From Burkholderia aenigmatica (GTDB lineage Bacteria > Pseudomonadota > Gammaproteobacteria > Burkholderiales > Burkholderiaceae): a DNA stretch of 64,000 nt. Position 1 is the first letter of the stretch; every line of letters begins with the position of its first letter. The notes beneath the pieces were generated by a model. The model did not search any database. It was not told the origin of the DNA and saw nothing but the letters and a program-made list of their open reading frames with translations. The position numbers and the translations under genes are program-made. Location: contig NZ_CABVQC010000015.1 in NCBI RefSeq assembly GCF_902499175.1, positions 62,001-126,000 of the forward strand, given 5' to 3'. Below, piece by piece: positions 9,085 through 18,297 of this stretch.

Positions 9085-9218
9085 AGCACAACCTGCCCAC
9101 AATAGTGACTCGACCTAATGGAGAGAGACATGCGCAAGGGGTTGGGGCAAGCAGGGGACCGGCAATGGCAGCCGACCGGGGCGTCGACGCGTCGGGCGGC
9201 GGCGAAAGGAGCGCGGGC

Positions 9219-10331
9219 ATGACGGCATTCAAACCGCTCGCCGGGATTCGCGTGCTGGATTTCACGCACGTCATCGCGGGCCCGCTGGCGACGTTCCATC
9301 TGGCACAACTCGGTGCCGAGGTCGTCAAGATCGAGAATCGCAACGGCGGCGACGTGATGCGCCGCGGCAACGGGCGGATGGGCTTCGTTGCGCTGAACGC
9401 CGGCAAGCGCTCCATCGAGCTGGACCTGAGCGACGCAGGCGACCGCGACCAGGCGCTCGAACTCGCGCGCGAAGCCGACGTGCTGGTCGACAGCCTGCGG
9501 CCGGGCGTGCTCGACCGGTTCGGCCTGGGCGACGGCGCGCTGCGGGCGCGGAATCCCGGGCTCGTCTACGCTGCGATCAGCGGCTGGGGCAACACCGGGG
9601 CGTGGCAGGGCCGGCCGGCCTACGATCATGTCGTCCAGGCGGCGACGGGCATGACGCTGATGGCCGGCCGTGAAGGCGAGCCGCCGGTCAAGACGGGCTT
9701 CCCGGTGGTCGATGCCGGCACGGGGCTCGTCGCTGCGATGGCGATCCTGGCCGCGCTGCGCGAGCGGGATGCATCCGGTCTGGGGCGGTATCTCGACGTG
9801 TCGATGACCGGCGCCGCGTTGCAGTTGATGTATCCGTTCGCGTGCCAGGCGCTCACGGCCCGCGTTGCGCCGCCGCGGGTCGGCAACCAGGGATACTCGG
9901 GCAGTCCGGCGGCGGACCTGTTCGCCACGCAGGACGGCTGGGTCGCGCTTGGCGCCAATACGCCGCGGCAACTGGCGGCCGCGCTCGGGATACTCGGGCG
10001 CGCCGACATCGCACGCGATCCGCGCTATTTCGATCCGCCGCTCGATGCCGGCGGGCCGGCCGCGTTCCTGCGCGCCAGCGACCCGGTGGCGTTGCGCACC
10101 GCGCTGGCCGCCGCGATCCGTGAATGGCGCGCGGCCGATCTCGAGGCGGCGTGCGCTGGCGTGGGCGTGGCCTGCGCGAAGGTGCGCACGATCGTCGAGT
10201 TCGTGGACGACGCGATGAACCACGACGCGCTTGAAACCGTCATGTTGTCCGACGGCGACTGCAGCGTGCTGTCGCCGGGCCTGGGCTATCGCGTGCACGC
10301 GGCGCGTCCTGACGGAGGGACGTCCGCATGA
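9219..10331 (+). CDS. Family III CoA-transferase (CaiB/BaiF)
   Basis: 370 residues. N-terminal LAGIRVLDFTHVIAGP and LGAEVVKIE motifs are diagnostic for the class III CoA-transferase fold, and Asp165 in FPVVDAGTG is the expected catalytic aspartate that forms the acyl anhydride. The ATG at 9219 follows AAAGGAG; earlier in-frame starts would add a low-complexity leader. Members move CoA between carboxylic acids without nucleotide cost. Here the gene overlaps an MFS carboxylate transporter by four bases (ATGA), so it probably activates the imported acid. The substrate is unknown. Confidence 0.9.
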   Translation: MTAFKPLAGIRVLDFTHVIAGPLATFHLAQLGAEVVKIENRNGGDVMRRGNGRMGFVALNAGKRSIELDLSDAGDRDQALELAREADVLVDSLRPGVLDRFGLGDGALRARNPGLVYAAISGWGNTGAWQGRPAYDHVVQAATGMTLMAGREGEPPVKTGFPVVDAGTGLVAAMAILAALRERDASGLGRYLDVSMTGAALQLMYPFACQALTARVAPPRVGNQGYSGSPAADLFATQDGWVALGANTPRQLAAALGILGRADIARDPRYFDPPLDAGGPAAFLRASDPVALRTALAAAIREWRAADLEAACAGVGVACAKVRTIVEFVDDAMNHDALETVMLSDGDCSVLSPGLGYRVHAARPDGGTSA

Positions 10332-11671
10332 ACACCGGAATGGAATGCTCGACGGACGGCGGCGGCATGGCCGCGCGCAGCGAAGCGGAGCGGGTGTTCG
10401 CGCGCATCACGAGGCGTCTCGTGCCGCTGTTGTTCCTGTGTTATCTGACCGCGTTCGTCAATCGCAACAATATCGGCCTCGCGAAGCTGCAGATGCAGGG
10501 CGCGCTCGGATTCACCGACGCGGTGTACGGCGTGGCGGCCTCGGCATTCTTCGTCGGGGTCCTGATGTTCGAACTGCCGAGCAACCTGATGCTGCGGCGG
10601 GTCGGCGTGCGCCGCACCCTGCTGCGGATCATGGTGCTGTGGGGCACGGTTGCGGCCGCGACGCTGTTCGTCAGGACGCCGGGCCAGTTCTACACGCTGC
10701 GCTTCCTGCTCGGCGCGTTCGAGGCGGGATTCTTCCCCGGCGTCGTGGTGTATCTCACGTTCTGGTTTCCGCCCGAGCGCCGCGCGAAGGTCATTGCGCT
10801 GTTCATGACGGCCGCTGCCGCAGCCGGGCTCGTGACCGGGCCGGTGTCGGGCTGGGTGCTGAATGCGATGAATGGCGTGGCGGGGCTCGCCGGCTGGCAA
10901 TGGCTGATGCTGCTGGAAGGCGTGCCGAGCATCGTGCTCGGCGTGATCGCGTTCCGGGTGCTGCCCGAAGGCCCCGAACAGGCCCGCTGGCTGTCGCCCG
11001 ACGAGCGCCGCATCGTGCAGCAGGCGCTGGGCGTGCCTGAGGGCCGGCATGCTGCCCGCCATCCGTTGCGCGCGGCGCTGCGGGAGCCGTGCGTCTATCT
11101 GCTGGGCTTCACGACGTTCTCGCTGGGGTGCGCGACCAACCTGCTGATTTTCTGGCTGCCGTCCATCATCGAGGCGACCGGCGTCACGAACCTGCAGCAC
11201 GTCGGCCTGTACGTCGTGATCCCGAACCTGATCGGCACGATCGCGATGGTCTGGTATGGCCGCCGTTCGGATCGACGCCGCGAGCGTCACCTGCATTTCA
11301 TCGTCGCGGTCGGCGCGGGCATTGCCGGACTGTGCACGATGGCCGTCTCGCACGGTGCGCTGCCCGGCGTCATGGCCGGCGCCATCCTGGCAACCAGCGG
11401 CATCGCGTCTGCGTACCCGGTGCTCTGGGCGATCGCGACCCGCCTGTTGCCGCGCGATGCCGCCGCCGGGGTGGCGCTGATCTCGAGCATGGGCGCGGCA
11501 TCTGGCGTGAGTTCCGCGCTGTTCGGCGCGATTCGCGTGCGGGCGGGCAACCTCGACCCGGCGCTCTATCTCGTCGCACTCGCGCTCGTCGCCGTGGTGC
11601 TGCTGTTTGCCTGCGTCATTCGCCCCAAGGCCGCCGAAGCGGCACTCATCAACCAGGAACTGCGCTCATGA
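10328..11671 (+). CDS. MFS transporter, anion:cation symporter (ACS) family
   Basis: 447 residues with about 12 hydrophobic segments in two halves of six, separated by a polar loop around residues 220-240. LCYLTAFVNRNNIGLAKLQM near residue 36 is the signature of the ACS group (tartrate, phthalate, hexuronate and 4-hydroxyphenylacetate permeases), which import organic anions with protons. Its ATG overlaps the TGA of the CoA-transferase and its own TGA overlaps the next ATG, giving a fully coupled three-gene unit. This points to an imported carboxylate that is made into a CoA thioester and attacked by the downstream hydrolase. Confidence 0.92.
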   Translation: MNTGMECSTDGGGMAARSEAERVFARITRRLVPLLFLCYLTAFVNRNNIGLAKLQMQGALGFTDAVYGVAASAFFVGVLMFELPSNLMLRRVGVRRTLLRIMVLWGTVAAATLFVRTPGQFYTLRFLLGAFEAGFFPGVVVYLTFWFPPERRAKVIALFMTAAAAAGLVTGPVSGWVLNAMNGVAGLAGWQWLMLLEGVPSIVLGVIAFRVLPEGPEQARWLSPDERRIVQQALGVPEGRHAARHPLRAALREPCVYLLGFTTFSLGCATNLLIFWLPSIIEATGVTNLQHVGLYVVIPNLIGTIAMVWYGRRSDRRRERHLHFIVAVGAGIAGLCTMAVSHGALPGVMAGAILATSGIASAYPVLWAIATRLLPRDAAAGVALISSMGAASGVSSALFGAIRVRAGNLDPALYLVALALVAVVLLFACVIRPKAAEAALINQELRS

Positions 11672-13014
11672 ATCAGATGTTCACGGACACGCAGCCGGCG
11701 CTCGGGCCGGCACCTTTTTTCGACATGGCGGAACTGCTCGACGAATCGACGCTGGCGCCGGAGATCGTCTCGGATGGCGTGCGCGACAGCCGGCATCGTG
11801 CTGGTCGCCGGGTTCGCGTCATCGAGCTGACCTTCACCAGCCAGCAATGGCACGGGCTCGTCTGGCGGCATCCCGCCCGCATCTACGTGCCCGACGGTTA
11901 TGACGGCGACGGCGCAGCCGGCATCATCGGCACGGAGCGCCAGTGCTTCGAGCCTGGGGAATGGGCCCGGCGCGTCATTCCGGGCACGACGCTCGATACC
12001 GAGGGCGAATACGCGGAAGGCACGGCGCTCGACCTCGGGATGCCGATCATGATCTTCGCGAACCCGGCCGATTGCCCGTTCGGCCTCGACGAATCGGATT
12101 TCACCGGCTATGCGCTGAAGAAGATGCTGGAAACCGGTGACCTGACCTGGAACGGGTACTACCCGATCGCGAAGGCATATCTCCGTGCCATCACGCTGCT
12201 GCATTCGCTCGCGGGCATCGGGACGAAGCGGGCCGTCCTGCTCGGCCACTCGAAGCGCGGGGTCGGCGTGGCCATCGCGTCGGGCGCGGACCCGGACCGG
12301 GTGGCGGGCGTGATGGTGTGCGGTTACCACGGCGGGAACAACCTGTATCACCTGGCAACGAAATTTGCCGAGTTCGGGCCGCACGTCGCCGGGCCGTCGG
12401 AGTCGCGCGCCGGCCCGGGCTTTCAGGGCGCGGAGACGATGCTGCGCGCGCTCAACAATCCGGTCGGTTTTCGCATGCTGATGCATTTCGATCCGTATCT
12501 GTGGCGTGACCGGATCAAGGCCGCCTATCTCGTCGCGCTCGGCACGAACGACGAGTTCTTCGCGCTCGGCGCGCCCAACAGCATGATGACCGAGATGCCG
12601 GGTGACAAGGCCTATCTCGCCATCGACAACGTGCGTCATTCGTGGGTCTCCACGAAGCATCTGGCGGCGTGGCGGATGTGGCTGGCCCGCACCTTTGCCG
12701 GCCGTCGCGTGCCGCGCATGCCGGTGGTCCGGCACGAGACGGCCGGCGACCGGCTGGCCGTGGCCGCACGCGTCGAGCCGGAGCACGTGTCGGGTGTCAG
12801 GCTGTTCCACGCGTTTCACCCGGTCTCGCAGGACTGGCGCAGCGCCACGTGGCAGTCGACGCCGATGGCGGCGCGTGACGGCGAGTGGCACGCTGCGCTG
12901 AACCTGCGGGCGGGTCACAACCTCGCGTGGTACGTCGAAGTCGAGCACGACGGCGCTGGCGGGCCGGGATACGTCAGCTCGCTCGTGCAGAACGTCGGGC
13001 GGCCGGCCGAGTAA
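11668..13014 (+). CDS. PqaA-like (PhoPQ-activated pathogenicity-related family) alpha/beta hydrolase
   Basis: 448 residues. The segment GHSKRG (Ser195) corresponds to the GaSKRG nucleophile elbow of the PhoPQ_related family, and LGTNDEFFALGAPN with Asp295 and NVRHSW with His324 match that family's remaining triad blocks. About 70 C-terminal residues form a beta-rich extension (LFHAFHPVSQDWRSATW) as in those proteins. I see no signal peptide, unlike the secreted members. The start at 11668 overlaps the MFS stop (ATGA). The activity would be ester or amide hydrolysis of the imported compound or its CoA ester; the family is poorly characterised, so this is tentative. Confidence 0.7.
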   Translation: MNQMFTDTQPALGPAPFFDMAELLDESTLAPEIVSDGVRDSRHRAGRRVRVIELTFTSQQWHGLVWRHPARIYVPDGYDGDGAAGIIGTERQCFEPGEWARRVIPGTTLDTEGEYAEGTALDLGMPIMIFANPADCPFGLDESDFTGYALKKMLETGDLTWNGYYPIAKAYLRAITLLHSLAGIGTKRAVLLGHSKRGVGVAIASGADPDRVAGVMVCGYHGGNNLYHLATKFAEFGPHVAGPSESRAGPGFQGAETMLRALNNPVGFRMLMHFDPYLWRDRIKAAYLVALGTNDEFFALGAPNSMMTEMPGDKAYLAIDNVRHSWVSTKHLAAWRMWLARTFAGRRVPRMPVVRHETAGDRLAVAARVEPEHVSGVRLFHAFHPVSQDWRSATWQSTPMAARDGEWHAALNLRAGHNLAWYVEVEHDGAGGPGYVSSLVQNVGRPAE

Positions 13015-13175
13015 TCCAGGAGGGCGGGAATCGGTGCGCGCGAGCACGCGGAGCGCCGATCCCGGTAACAACGTGAAGCGATCGGCAACGAGTATCGATC
13101 GATTAATTCGGTATGCGAATCATGAAGTGAGGCAGTGACCAACATATAAAGCCAGGCACTGGCAGGAGGAGACGG

Positions 13176-14234
13176 ATGAGGAAATTCGCATGGATGGCAT
13201 TGCTCGGCGCGTTGCCGGGCATCAGCGTGGCGCAGTCGAGCGTGACCCTCTACGGGCAGATCGGCGGCGGGATTCGATGGACCAACGGCATGCAGGGCGG
13301 GAGCGCCGTGGGGTTCAACAACAACCTGATCTCGGGAAACGATTTCGGCATTCGCGGAAAGGAGGATCTGGGCGGCGGATTCAAGGCGCTGTTCGTGCTC
13401 GATGGCGCCTTCAGCAGCGGAACCGGCGCGGTGAAGACGGCCGGCACGCTGTTTTCGCAGGCGGCGTACGTGGGTGTGACGGGCGGCTTCGGGCGCCTGA
13501 CGTTCGGGCGCCAGTTCAATGCGGCGACCGACTTCGGGATCGTCGTGGATCCGGCGGGCGGGCGCGGCCAGTCGCTTGCCATCGAGCCCGGTGTGCTGTG
13601 GGTCGGCAATCCGTTCACGCTCGATTCCCGCTTCAACAACACGATCAAGTACATCGGCGAACTGGGCGGCCTGCGACTCGCGGCGAGCTATTCGCCCGGC
13701 GGCATCGCCGGCAATACACGCGCCGGAACCAATTTCTCGGCGGCGGCGATGTATCAGTACCAGACGGTACTCGGCGGTGCGTCCTATGCGAAGACGTACA
13801 GCGCGGACGCGTCGCAGTCCGCGCAGACCTGGATGGCGGGCGGGACCTGGCAGATCGGTGCGGGCCGGCTCTATGCGAGCTACTCGGCCCTCGACATATC
13901 GAGCGCGAACCCGAGCCGGCCGCACCGTCGCGACAAGATCCCGTCGGTGGGCATCGTCTATCAGGCCACGCCGTTCCTGCAGTTCACGGCCGGCATGTAC
14001 GACGACATCGGCAGAAATCTCGGTAACCGGCGCGACGCGGACGGGCACAAGCTCACGACCTATGCGGTCGTCGAATACTTCCTGTCGAAGCGCACCGAGA
14101 TTTATGCGGAGTTCGATCGCAACGGTTTCTCCGGCGCATACCGCACCGATCCGACCAATATCGCGGCCATCGGCTTGCGGCCGGGCGGCAGTGGCGTGAC
14201 GGGGGCGTCGATCGGCCTGATGACGAAATTCTGA
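13176..14234 (+). CDS. Gram-negative (Burkholderia/Neisseria type) trimeric porin
   Basis: 352 residues. A signal peptide (about 19 residues, cleavage after SVA) is followed by QSSVTLYGQIGGGIRW, the hallmark start of Burkholderia general porins. PEFRLG-like eyelet elements, alternating aromatic beta strands and the terminal Phe (GLMTKF) needed for outer-membrane insertion by BAM are present. A strong AGGAGGAG ribosome-binding site precedes the ATG. It lies 161 bases after the hydrolase gene in the same direction and probably provides the outer-membrane step for the same substrate, though the gap leaves room for its own promoter. Confidence 0.93.
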   Translation: MRKFAWMALLGALPGISVAQSSVTLYGQIGGGIRWTNGMQGGSAVGFNNNLISGNDFGIRGKEDLGGGFKALFVLDGAFSSGTGAVKTAGTLFSQAAYVGVTGGFGRLTFGRQFNAATDFGIVVDPAGGRGQSLAIEPGVLWVGNPFTLDSRFNNTIKYIGELGGLRLAASYSPGGIAGNTRAGTNFSAAAMYQYQTVLGGASYAKTYSADASQSAQTWMAGGTWQIGAGRLYASYSALDISSANPSRPHRRDKIPSVGIVYQATPFLQFTAGMYDDIGRNLGNRRDADGHKLTTYAVVEYFLSKRTEIYAEFDRNGFSGAYRTDPTNIAAIGLRPGGSGVTGASIGLMTKF

Positions 14235-14276
14235 GCGTCGGGTCGACGCCATTTTCCGTGTGTGAAGGGAGACTCC

Positions 14277-14636
14277 ATGAAAGCAGTGCAACGTGTATTG
14301 ATCGCGACCGCCTTGGCATGCGGCATCGTCGCCGTAGCCGGTCCCGCGCGGGCCGCATCGGACCTTGGGTCGCCAACCCTTGCCAGCGGGGCACCGGGGG
14401 ACCAGGCACGCCGGGCCGACGACCGGCGCCTGACGCGCCGTGTCAGCGCCGCACTCGCACGAACACGCGGGCTGAACGCGACGCGCATCGTGGTGCGTGC
14501 CCGGAGCGGCGTCGTGACGCTGCGCGGCGGTGTGAGCGACGGTCAGCAGGCCGCGATGGCCGTGGACGCGGCCCGGCAGGTCGACGGAGTGACGCAGGTG
14601 ACGAATCAGCTGCGCCTGGGCGAGCAGATGCCGTGA
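14277..14636 (+). CDS. Secreted BON-domain protein
   Basis: 119 residues with a signal peptide ending near ARA|ASD and one BON domain (about residues 52-115: DDRRLTRRVSAALAR, IVVRARSGVVTLRGGV, and a final VTQVTNQL). BON domains bind phospholipid or partner proteins in the periplasm, as in OsmY and DolP. The ATG at 14277 follows AAGGGAG; a GTG at 14262 would overlap that site and is rejected. It sits 42 bases after the porin gene and may share its transcript. It ends at a hairpin that separates it from the converging AraC gene. Confidence 0.82.
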   Translation: MKAVQRVLIATALACGIVAVAGPARAASDLGSPTLASGAPGDQARRADDRRLTRRVSAALARTRGLNATRIVVRARSGVVTLRGGVSDGQQAAMAVDAARQVDGVTQVTNQLRLGEQMP

Positions 14637-14645
14637 TCGGCCCGG

Positions 14646-14668
14646 GCCCGCGTGACGTTCACGCGGGC
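14646..14668. terminator. Hairpin between convergent BON and AraC genes
   Basis: GCCCGCGTGA (14646-14655) and TCACGCGGGC (14659-14668) form a perfect 10-base-pair stem with a 3-base CGT loop. It lies between convergent stops and runs into the last codons of the minus-strand gene. There is no T run, so bidirectional termination is likely but not certain. Confidence 0.5.
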
Positions 14669-15681
14669 GGCCGTTGCCCCTCTCTCGGCCCGTGCCCCGT
14701 CCACCGCTTGAACGCGCGCCGGAAGTTGTGCGCATCGCTGAACCCGACTTCATGCGCGACGTCCTCGATCGACAGCCGCGGGTTGCTCAGCAGCGTGAAT
14801 GCGCGCTTGCGGCGGATCGTGTCGATCACCGTCTGGTACGACACGCCCTGATCGGCCAGCCGCCGCCGCAGCGTGCGCTCGCTCATGCACAGTTGCGCGG
14901 CGATCGCCGCGAGCGACGGCGCATGGCGCAGGTCGCGCCGCATGATCCGTTCGATCGATTCGAGAAATTCGGTGCCTTCGGGTTCGGGCGGCAGCGCGTC
15001 CTGCAGGAATTCGAGCGCCTGGCGATGCGCGAGCGGATCGTGGGTCGCGATCGGGCGGTTGCCGAGCGCGGCGTCGCATGAAAACAGGTTCTGTTCCTGT
15101 TCGAACCGTACCGGGCACGGGAACACGCGCGCGTATTGCTCCGCATAGGCCGGCGGCGGGTAGCCGAGATCGATGACCTTCGGCTGGAACGCGGGGCCGA
15201 CGAGCGAGCGCCCGATCTTCATGAAGCTGCCGAACGCTTCCTCGACGAGGAACGCCTCGATGTCCGATTCGATCAGCAGGTTGGTCGCGCGGATCGACAG
15301 CGTGCGCGCATCCGAGATCACTTCGAAGCGCATCAGCGGCCCTGTATGGCGCTGCAGCTCGATGCCGACCACGATCGCGTCCTTCAGCGTCGGGCTCGTC
15401 AGCATCGCGTAGCCGACCAGCCCGATCGACGCGATCGTCTCGCTCGTACCGAGTTCGAGGCCGAGCGCCCGCCCCGGCGCCATCTCGAGCGCGCGGCGGA
15501 TCATCGTGCTCGCCTGGCGCAATGAAATCCGGCACGACGGATTCGACAGGTCCGCGACGTCGAAGCCGAGCCCCAGGCACAGCCGCTTGGGATCGATGCC
15601 CAGTTCCTTGCTTGTCTCCGCGAGGCACCGCAACAGATGGACCGGCAGATTCGCCGTCGTATAACGGTCGGGTTCGTCCAT
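14659..15681 (-). CDS. AraC-family regulator with arabinose-binding-like N-terminal domain (OruR/ArgR-like)
   Basis: 340 residues. The N-terminal half belongs to the Arabinose_bd type found in OruR-like regulators (VHLLRCLAETSKELGIDP). The C-terminal double helix-turn-helix (about residues 240-335) contains MSERTLRRRLADQGVSYQTVIDTIR and EDVAHEVGFSDAHNFRRAFKRWTG. The start is placed at 15681, which has a CGGAG site upstream, because a longer frame would run into the neighbouring porin gene. It lies 100 bases downstream of the porin on the same strand, making that porin gene or the genes upstream plausible targets. The ligand is unknown. Confidence 0.87.
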   Translation of the reverse strand: MDEPDRYTTANLPVHLLRCLAETSKELGIDPKRLCLGLGFDVADLSNPSCRISLRQASTMIRRALEMAPGRALGLELGTSETIASIGLVGYAMLTSPTLKDAIVVGIELQRHTGPLMRFEVISDARTLSIRATNLLIESDIEAFLVEEAFGSFMKIGRSLVGPAFQPKVIDLGYPPPAYAEQYARVFPCPVRFEQEQNLFSCDAALGNRPIATHDPLAHRQALEFLQDALPPEPEGTEFLESIERIMRRDLRHAPSLAAIAAQLCMSERTLRRRLADQGVSYQTVIDTIRRKRAFTLLSNPRLSIEDVAHEVGFSDAHNFRRAFKRWTGHGPREGQRPPA

Positions 15682-15781
15682 GGATGCTCCGTATTTTTTT
15701 CCATGGATTGTACTCGTCCCGCCCGGCCGGAGACCCGGTGCCGCCCCGGCCGCGATCGCCCACATCCTGTGCGGCCCCGCT

Positions 15782-16978
15782 TCAGAAGTAGTGGCGCAGG
15801 CCGACCGTCGCACCGAGCTGCGTGGTGCTCGTGCTCGGCGCCTGCCCGTTTACGCCGACCAGCTGCGCGCCGACCAGGCCGCCGCGATAGATCGCGTAGT
15901 CGACTTCCGCATAGAGCATGCTGCGCTTCGACAGGCTGTAGCCGGCGATCACCTGGAACTGGCGCGCGCGGCCGTCGAAGTCCGGCGTGTAGCCCGACTG
16001 CGTGGTCCACCACGCGTTGACGGCGGCCGTGAACGCCGACGTGAACTTGTAGGTCAGCCCCGCGAGCGCCATCTTGCGGCGCCGGAACCCGCCGGGCGTC
16101 GACGGATCGACCACCTGCGCGGGCGAGATGATGCCGAGCGCGGCGAGATCGGTCGAGCTGAACGGGCCGTTCACGAACGACGTGAAGTCGTTGTCGCGCG
16201 CGTTCTCGATATAGCCGGCGTTGACGGTCGCGTTGCCGAGCGTGACGGAGCCGCCACCGCCATAGATGTCGAATTTCGCGTGCGTGACGTCGTCCCAGCT
16301 GCGCATGAACGACGCGCCGACCGTAAACGGCCCCTTGTCCGGCGCGTACGCGATCGCCGCGCCGGCCTGGCTGCCGAGCACGCCGCCGCCCGCCCGGCCG
16401 CCCGGCGCGTACTGCGCGAGCAGGTACAGGCTGCCGAGCTGCGCGCCGTACTGGATCATGTTGCTGGTGCGCGCGCCTGCGAGCATCGTCTGCTCCGGCT
16501 TGAACAGGTTGAAGTACGGATCCTGCGGGCCGGCCCACAGGTTCGAGCCGTAGGTCAGCGACACCATCTCGAACGGCACGTTGTACTGGCGGCCGAGCGT
16601 CAGCTGGCCGAGCGACGTCGACGTGAGCCCCACGTACGCGACCTGGAAGAAGTTCGGCGAGCCGGCCGGCACGATGCTGCCGCTGTTGGGGCCGAAGTGG
16701 CTCTCGACGTTGAACTGCGCGGACAGCCCGCCGCCGAGATCCTCCTGCCCCTTGAGGCCCCAGTAGCTTTCCGTCAGGCCGCCACCGTCGGCCATCGAGA
16801 TCTTGCGGCCCGTCGACACCGGCGTGCCGTCGGCGCCGTAGGACACGCCGTGCGTTTCGTAGCGGATGCCCGCATCGATCACGCCGTACAGCGTCACGTT
16901 GCTTTGCGCGTGCGCGCCGGTACCGGCCAGGACCAACATCGCGCAGCACGCGGCGCGAACGCTATCGTGACGATTCAT
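15782..16978 (-). CDS. Gram-negative (Burkholderia/Neisseria type) trimeric porin
   Basis: 398 residues. The signal peptide ends at AHA|QSN and the mature start QSNVTLYGVIDAGIRY is the standard Burkholderia porin beginning; the loop-3 region (LKGQEDLGGGLSAQFNVES) and terminal Phe (GLRHYF) are typical. The start codon at 16978 is fixed by the signal peptide; the frame continues upstream into the MFS gene but that is not coding. It is 137 bases downstream of the MFS gene, and could serve outer-membrane passage of the substrate handled by the 17.1-21.0 kb genes. It is about 45 residues longer than the other porin in the window. Confidence 0.93.
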   Translation of the reverse strand: MNRHDSVRAACCAMLVLAGTGAHAQSNVTLYGVIDAGIRYETHGVSYGADGTPVSTGRKISMADGGGLTESYWGLKGQEDLGGGLSAQFNVESHFGPNSGSIVPAGSPNFFQVAYVGLTSTSLGQLTLGRQYNVPFEMVSLTYGSNLWAGPQDPYFNLFKPEQTMLAGARTSNMIQYGAQLGSLYLLAQYAPGGRAGGGVLGSQAGAAIAYAPDKGPFTVGASFMRSWDDVTHAKFDIYGGGGSVTLGNATVNAGYIENARDNDFTSFVNGPFSSTDLAALGIISPAQVVDPSTPGGFRRRKMALAGLTYKFTSAFTAAVNAWWTTQSGYTPDFDGRARQFQVIAGYSLSKRSMLYAEVDYAIYRGGLVGAQLVGVNGQAPSTSTTQLGATVGLRHYF

Positions 16979-17115
16979 TATTCTGGACTCCGCATCGAAC
17001 AGGGGACGGACGGCTCGCACCGTCGGGAACGAATGTAGAAAGCCAAATTTGCGTGGGCCAAGGCCGCGGCGGCCATTCTCGTGGTGCGTCGCGGCCACGG
17101 CATGGCGCACTGCGA

Positions 17116-18297
17116 TCAGGGCGACGCGCTGGCCACCGCACCGGGCGTCGCGCGGCGCAGCGCGAGCCGCACGAACGGGGCGGCCGCCAGCACGGCCACG
17201 CACAGCACGTGGGCGACGCGCGTGCCGCCGAAGCGGCCGAGCAGCGCGCCCGACAGCGCGGTGCCGATGCCGGCCGCGAAGAACGTGACGACGAGCGTGC
17301 GCGCGACCAGCGAGCCGTCCGGGTCGACGTCGGACAGCATCCCGGTGAGGAACGGCACGATCACGAAGAACGCGCTGTTCAGCACGAACTGGCTCAGGAA
17401 GTACGCGCTGCCGCTGCGTGCGCTGAAGAACCATTCGATCGATGCGATCATCGCGAGCTGCGCGGCCCAGATCAGCGCGAGGCGGTGCCGGTGGCTGGCC
17501 GGATGCGACGGAATCGCCGCGCCGACGAAGCCGAGCAGCGACGACACCGACAGCAGCATGCCGATCGTCGTGGTCGACAATCCGGCGCGCTCGCCGACGA
17601 AGCCGGCGATCGCCCACTGCGACGCCTGCACGCCGTACACGAGCGCGGTCACGACCCAGATTGCGATGACCGGCCGCCACGGCAGCGTGCCGGCGCGCAC
17701 GTGGGTCTGCGCGGGTGCGCTCGCAAATGCGTCGATGCCGCGGATCGCGGGCGCCAGCACGGCGACGACGGCCGCCAGCAGTGCGAACACCCAGTGCCCG
17801 AAGCCGGCCGGCAACGCGGAGATCAGCACGAGGATGCCGCCGTTGATGACGCCCGCGAGCAGGTTGATTTGCCCCCACAGGCGGTCGGTCGATGCACGCT
17901 GCGACACGCCCGACGCGACGACGACGAACAGCATCCCTTCGAACAGCCCCGTCAGCCCGCGCGCGACCGCCGCCGACACGATGCCGGGCGCGACCGCGCT
18001 GAGCGCCTGGCCGGCGATCGTGCCGACCACGCCGGCCAGCGTGAACGACCGCGCGGCACGCGCGATCCGGTGCGACAGCAGCGCGCAACTGATCGCGATG
18101 CCGAGGATCTCGGCGCTGACGAGCGCGGTCGCCGTGCCTTCGTCGAGCCGGAAGCGCGTCATCACGGCCGCGACGAGGAACGGCGACAGGATCAGGCCGT
18201 TGGTGGCGGCCGCGAACGCGAGCGCAAGACGGACGACGGCGCCGGTCGACGGATCGGGACGCGACTGCGCGGCGACATGCAGGGTGGCTGTGCTCAT
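17116..18297 (-). CDS. MFS transporter
   Basis: 393 residues with about 12 hydrophobic segments, consistent with a proton-driven MFS carrier of the drug- or sugar-efflux type (TATALVSAEILGIAISCALLSHRIARA resembles the motif A region, not canonical). The start at 18297 overlaps the TGA of the upstream oxidase gene (ATGA on the minus strand). The operon order is PLP enzyme, FAD oxidase, transporter, so the transporter may import the D-amino acid or sugar lactone substrate or export a product. Substrate direction cannot be told from the sequence. Confidence 0.85.
   Translation of the reverse strand: MSTATLHVAAQSRPDPSTGAVVRLALAFAAATNGLILSPFLVAAVMTRFRLDEGTATALVSAEILGIAISCALLSHRIARAARSFTLAGVVGTIAGQALSAVAPGIVSAAVARGLTGLFEGMLFVVVASGVSQRASTDRLWGQINLLAGVINGGILVLISALPAGFGHWVFALLAAVVAVLAPAIRGIDAFASAPAQTHVRAGTLPWRPVIAIWVVTALVYGVQASQWAIAGFVGERAGLSTTTIGMLLSVSSLLGFVGAAIPSHPASHRHRLALIWAAQLAMIASIEWFFSARSGSAYFLSQFVLNSAFFVIVPFLTGMLSDVDPDGSLVARTLVVTFFAAGIGTALSGALLGRFGGTRVAHVLCVAVLAAAPFVRLALRRATPGAVASASP

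Noticed and set aside
11089-11667. 193-codon N-terminal extension of the PqaA-like hydrolase
   Set aside because: It lies out of frame inside the MFS gene and is Arg-rich; the ATGA-overlapping start at 11668 explains the gene.
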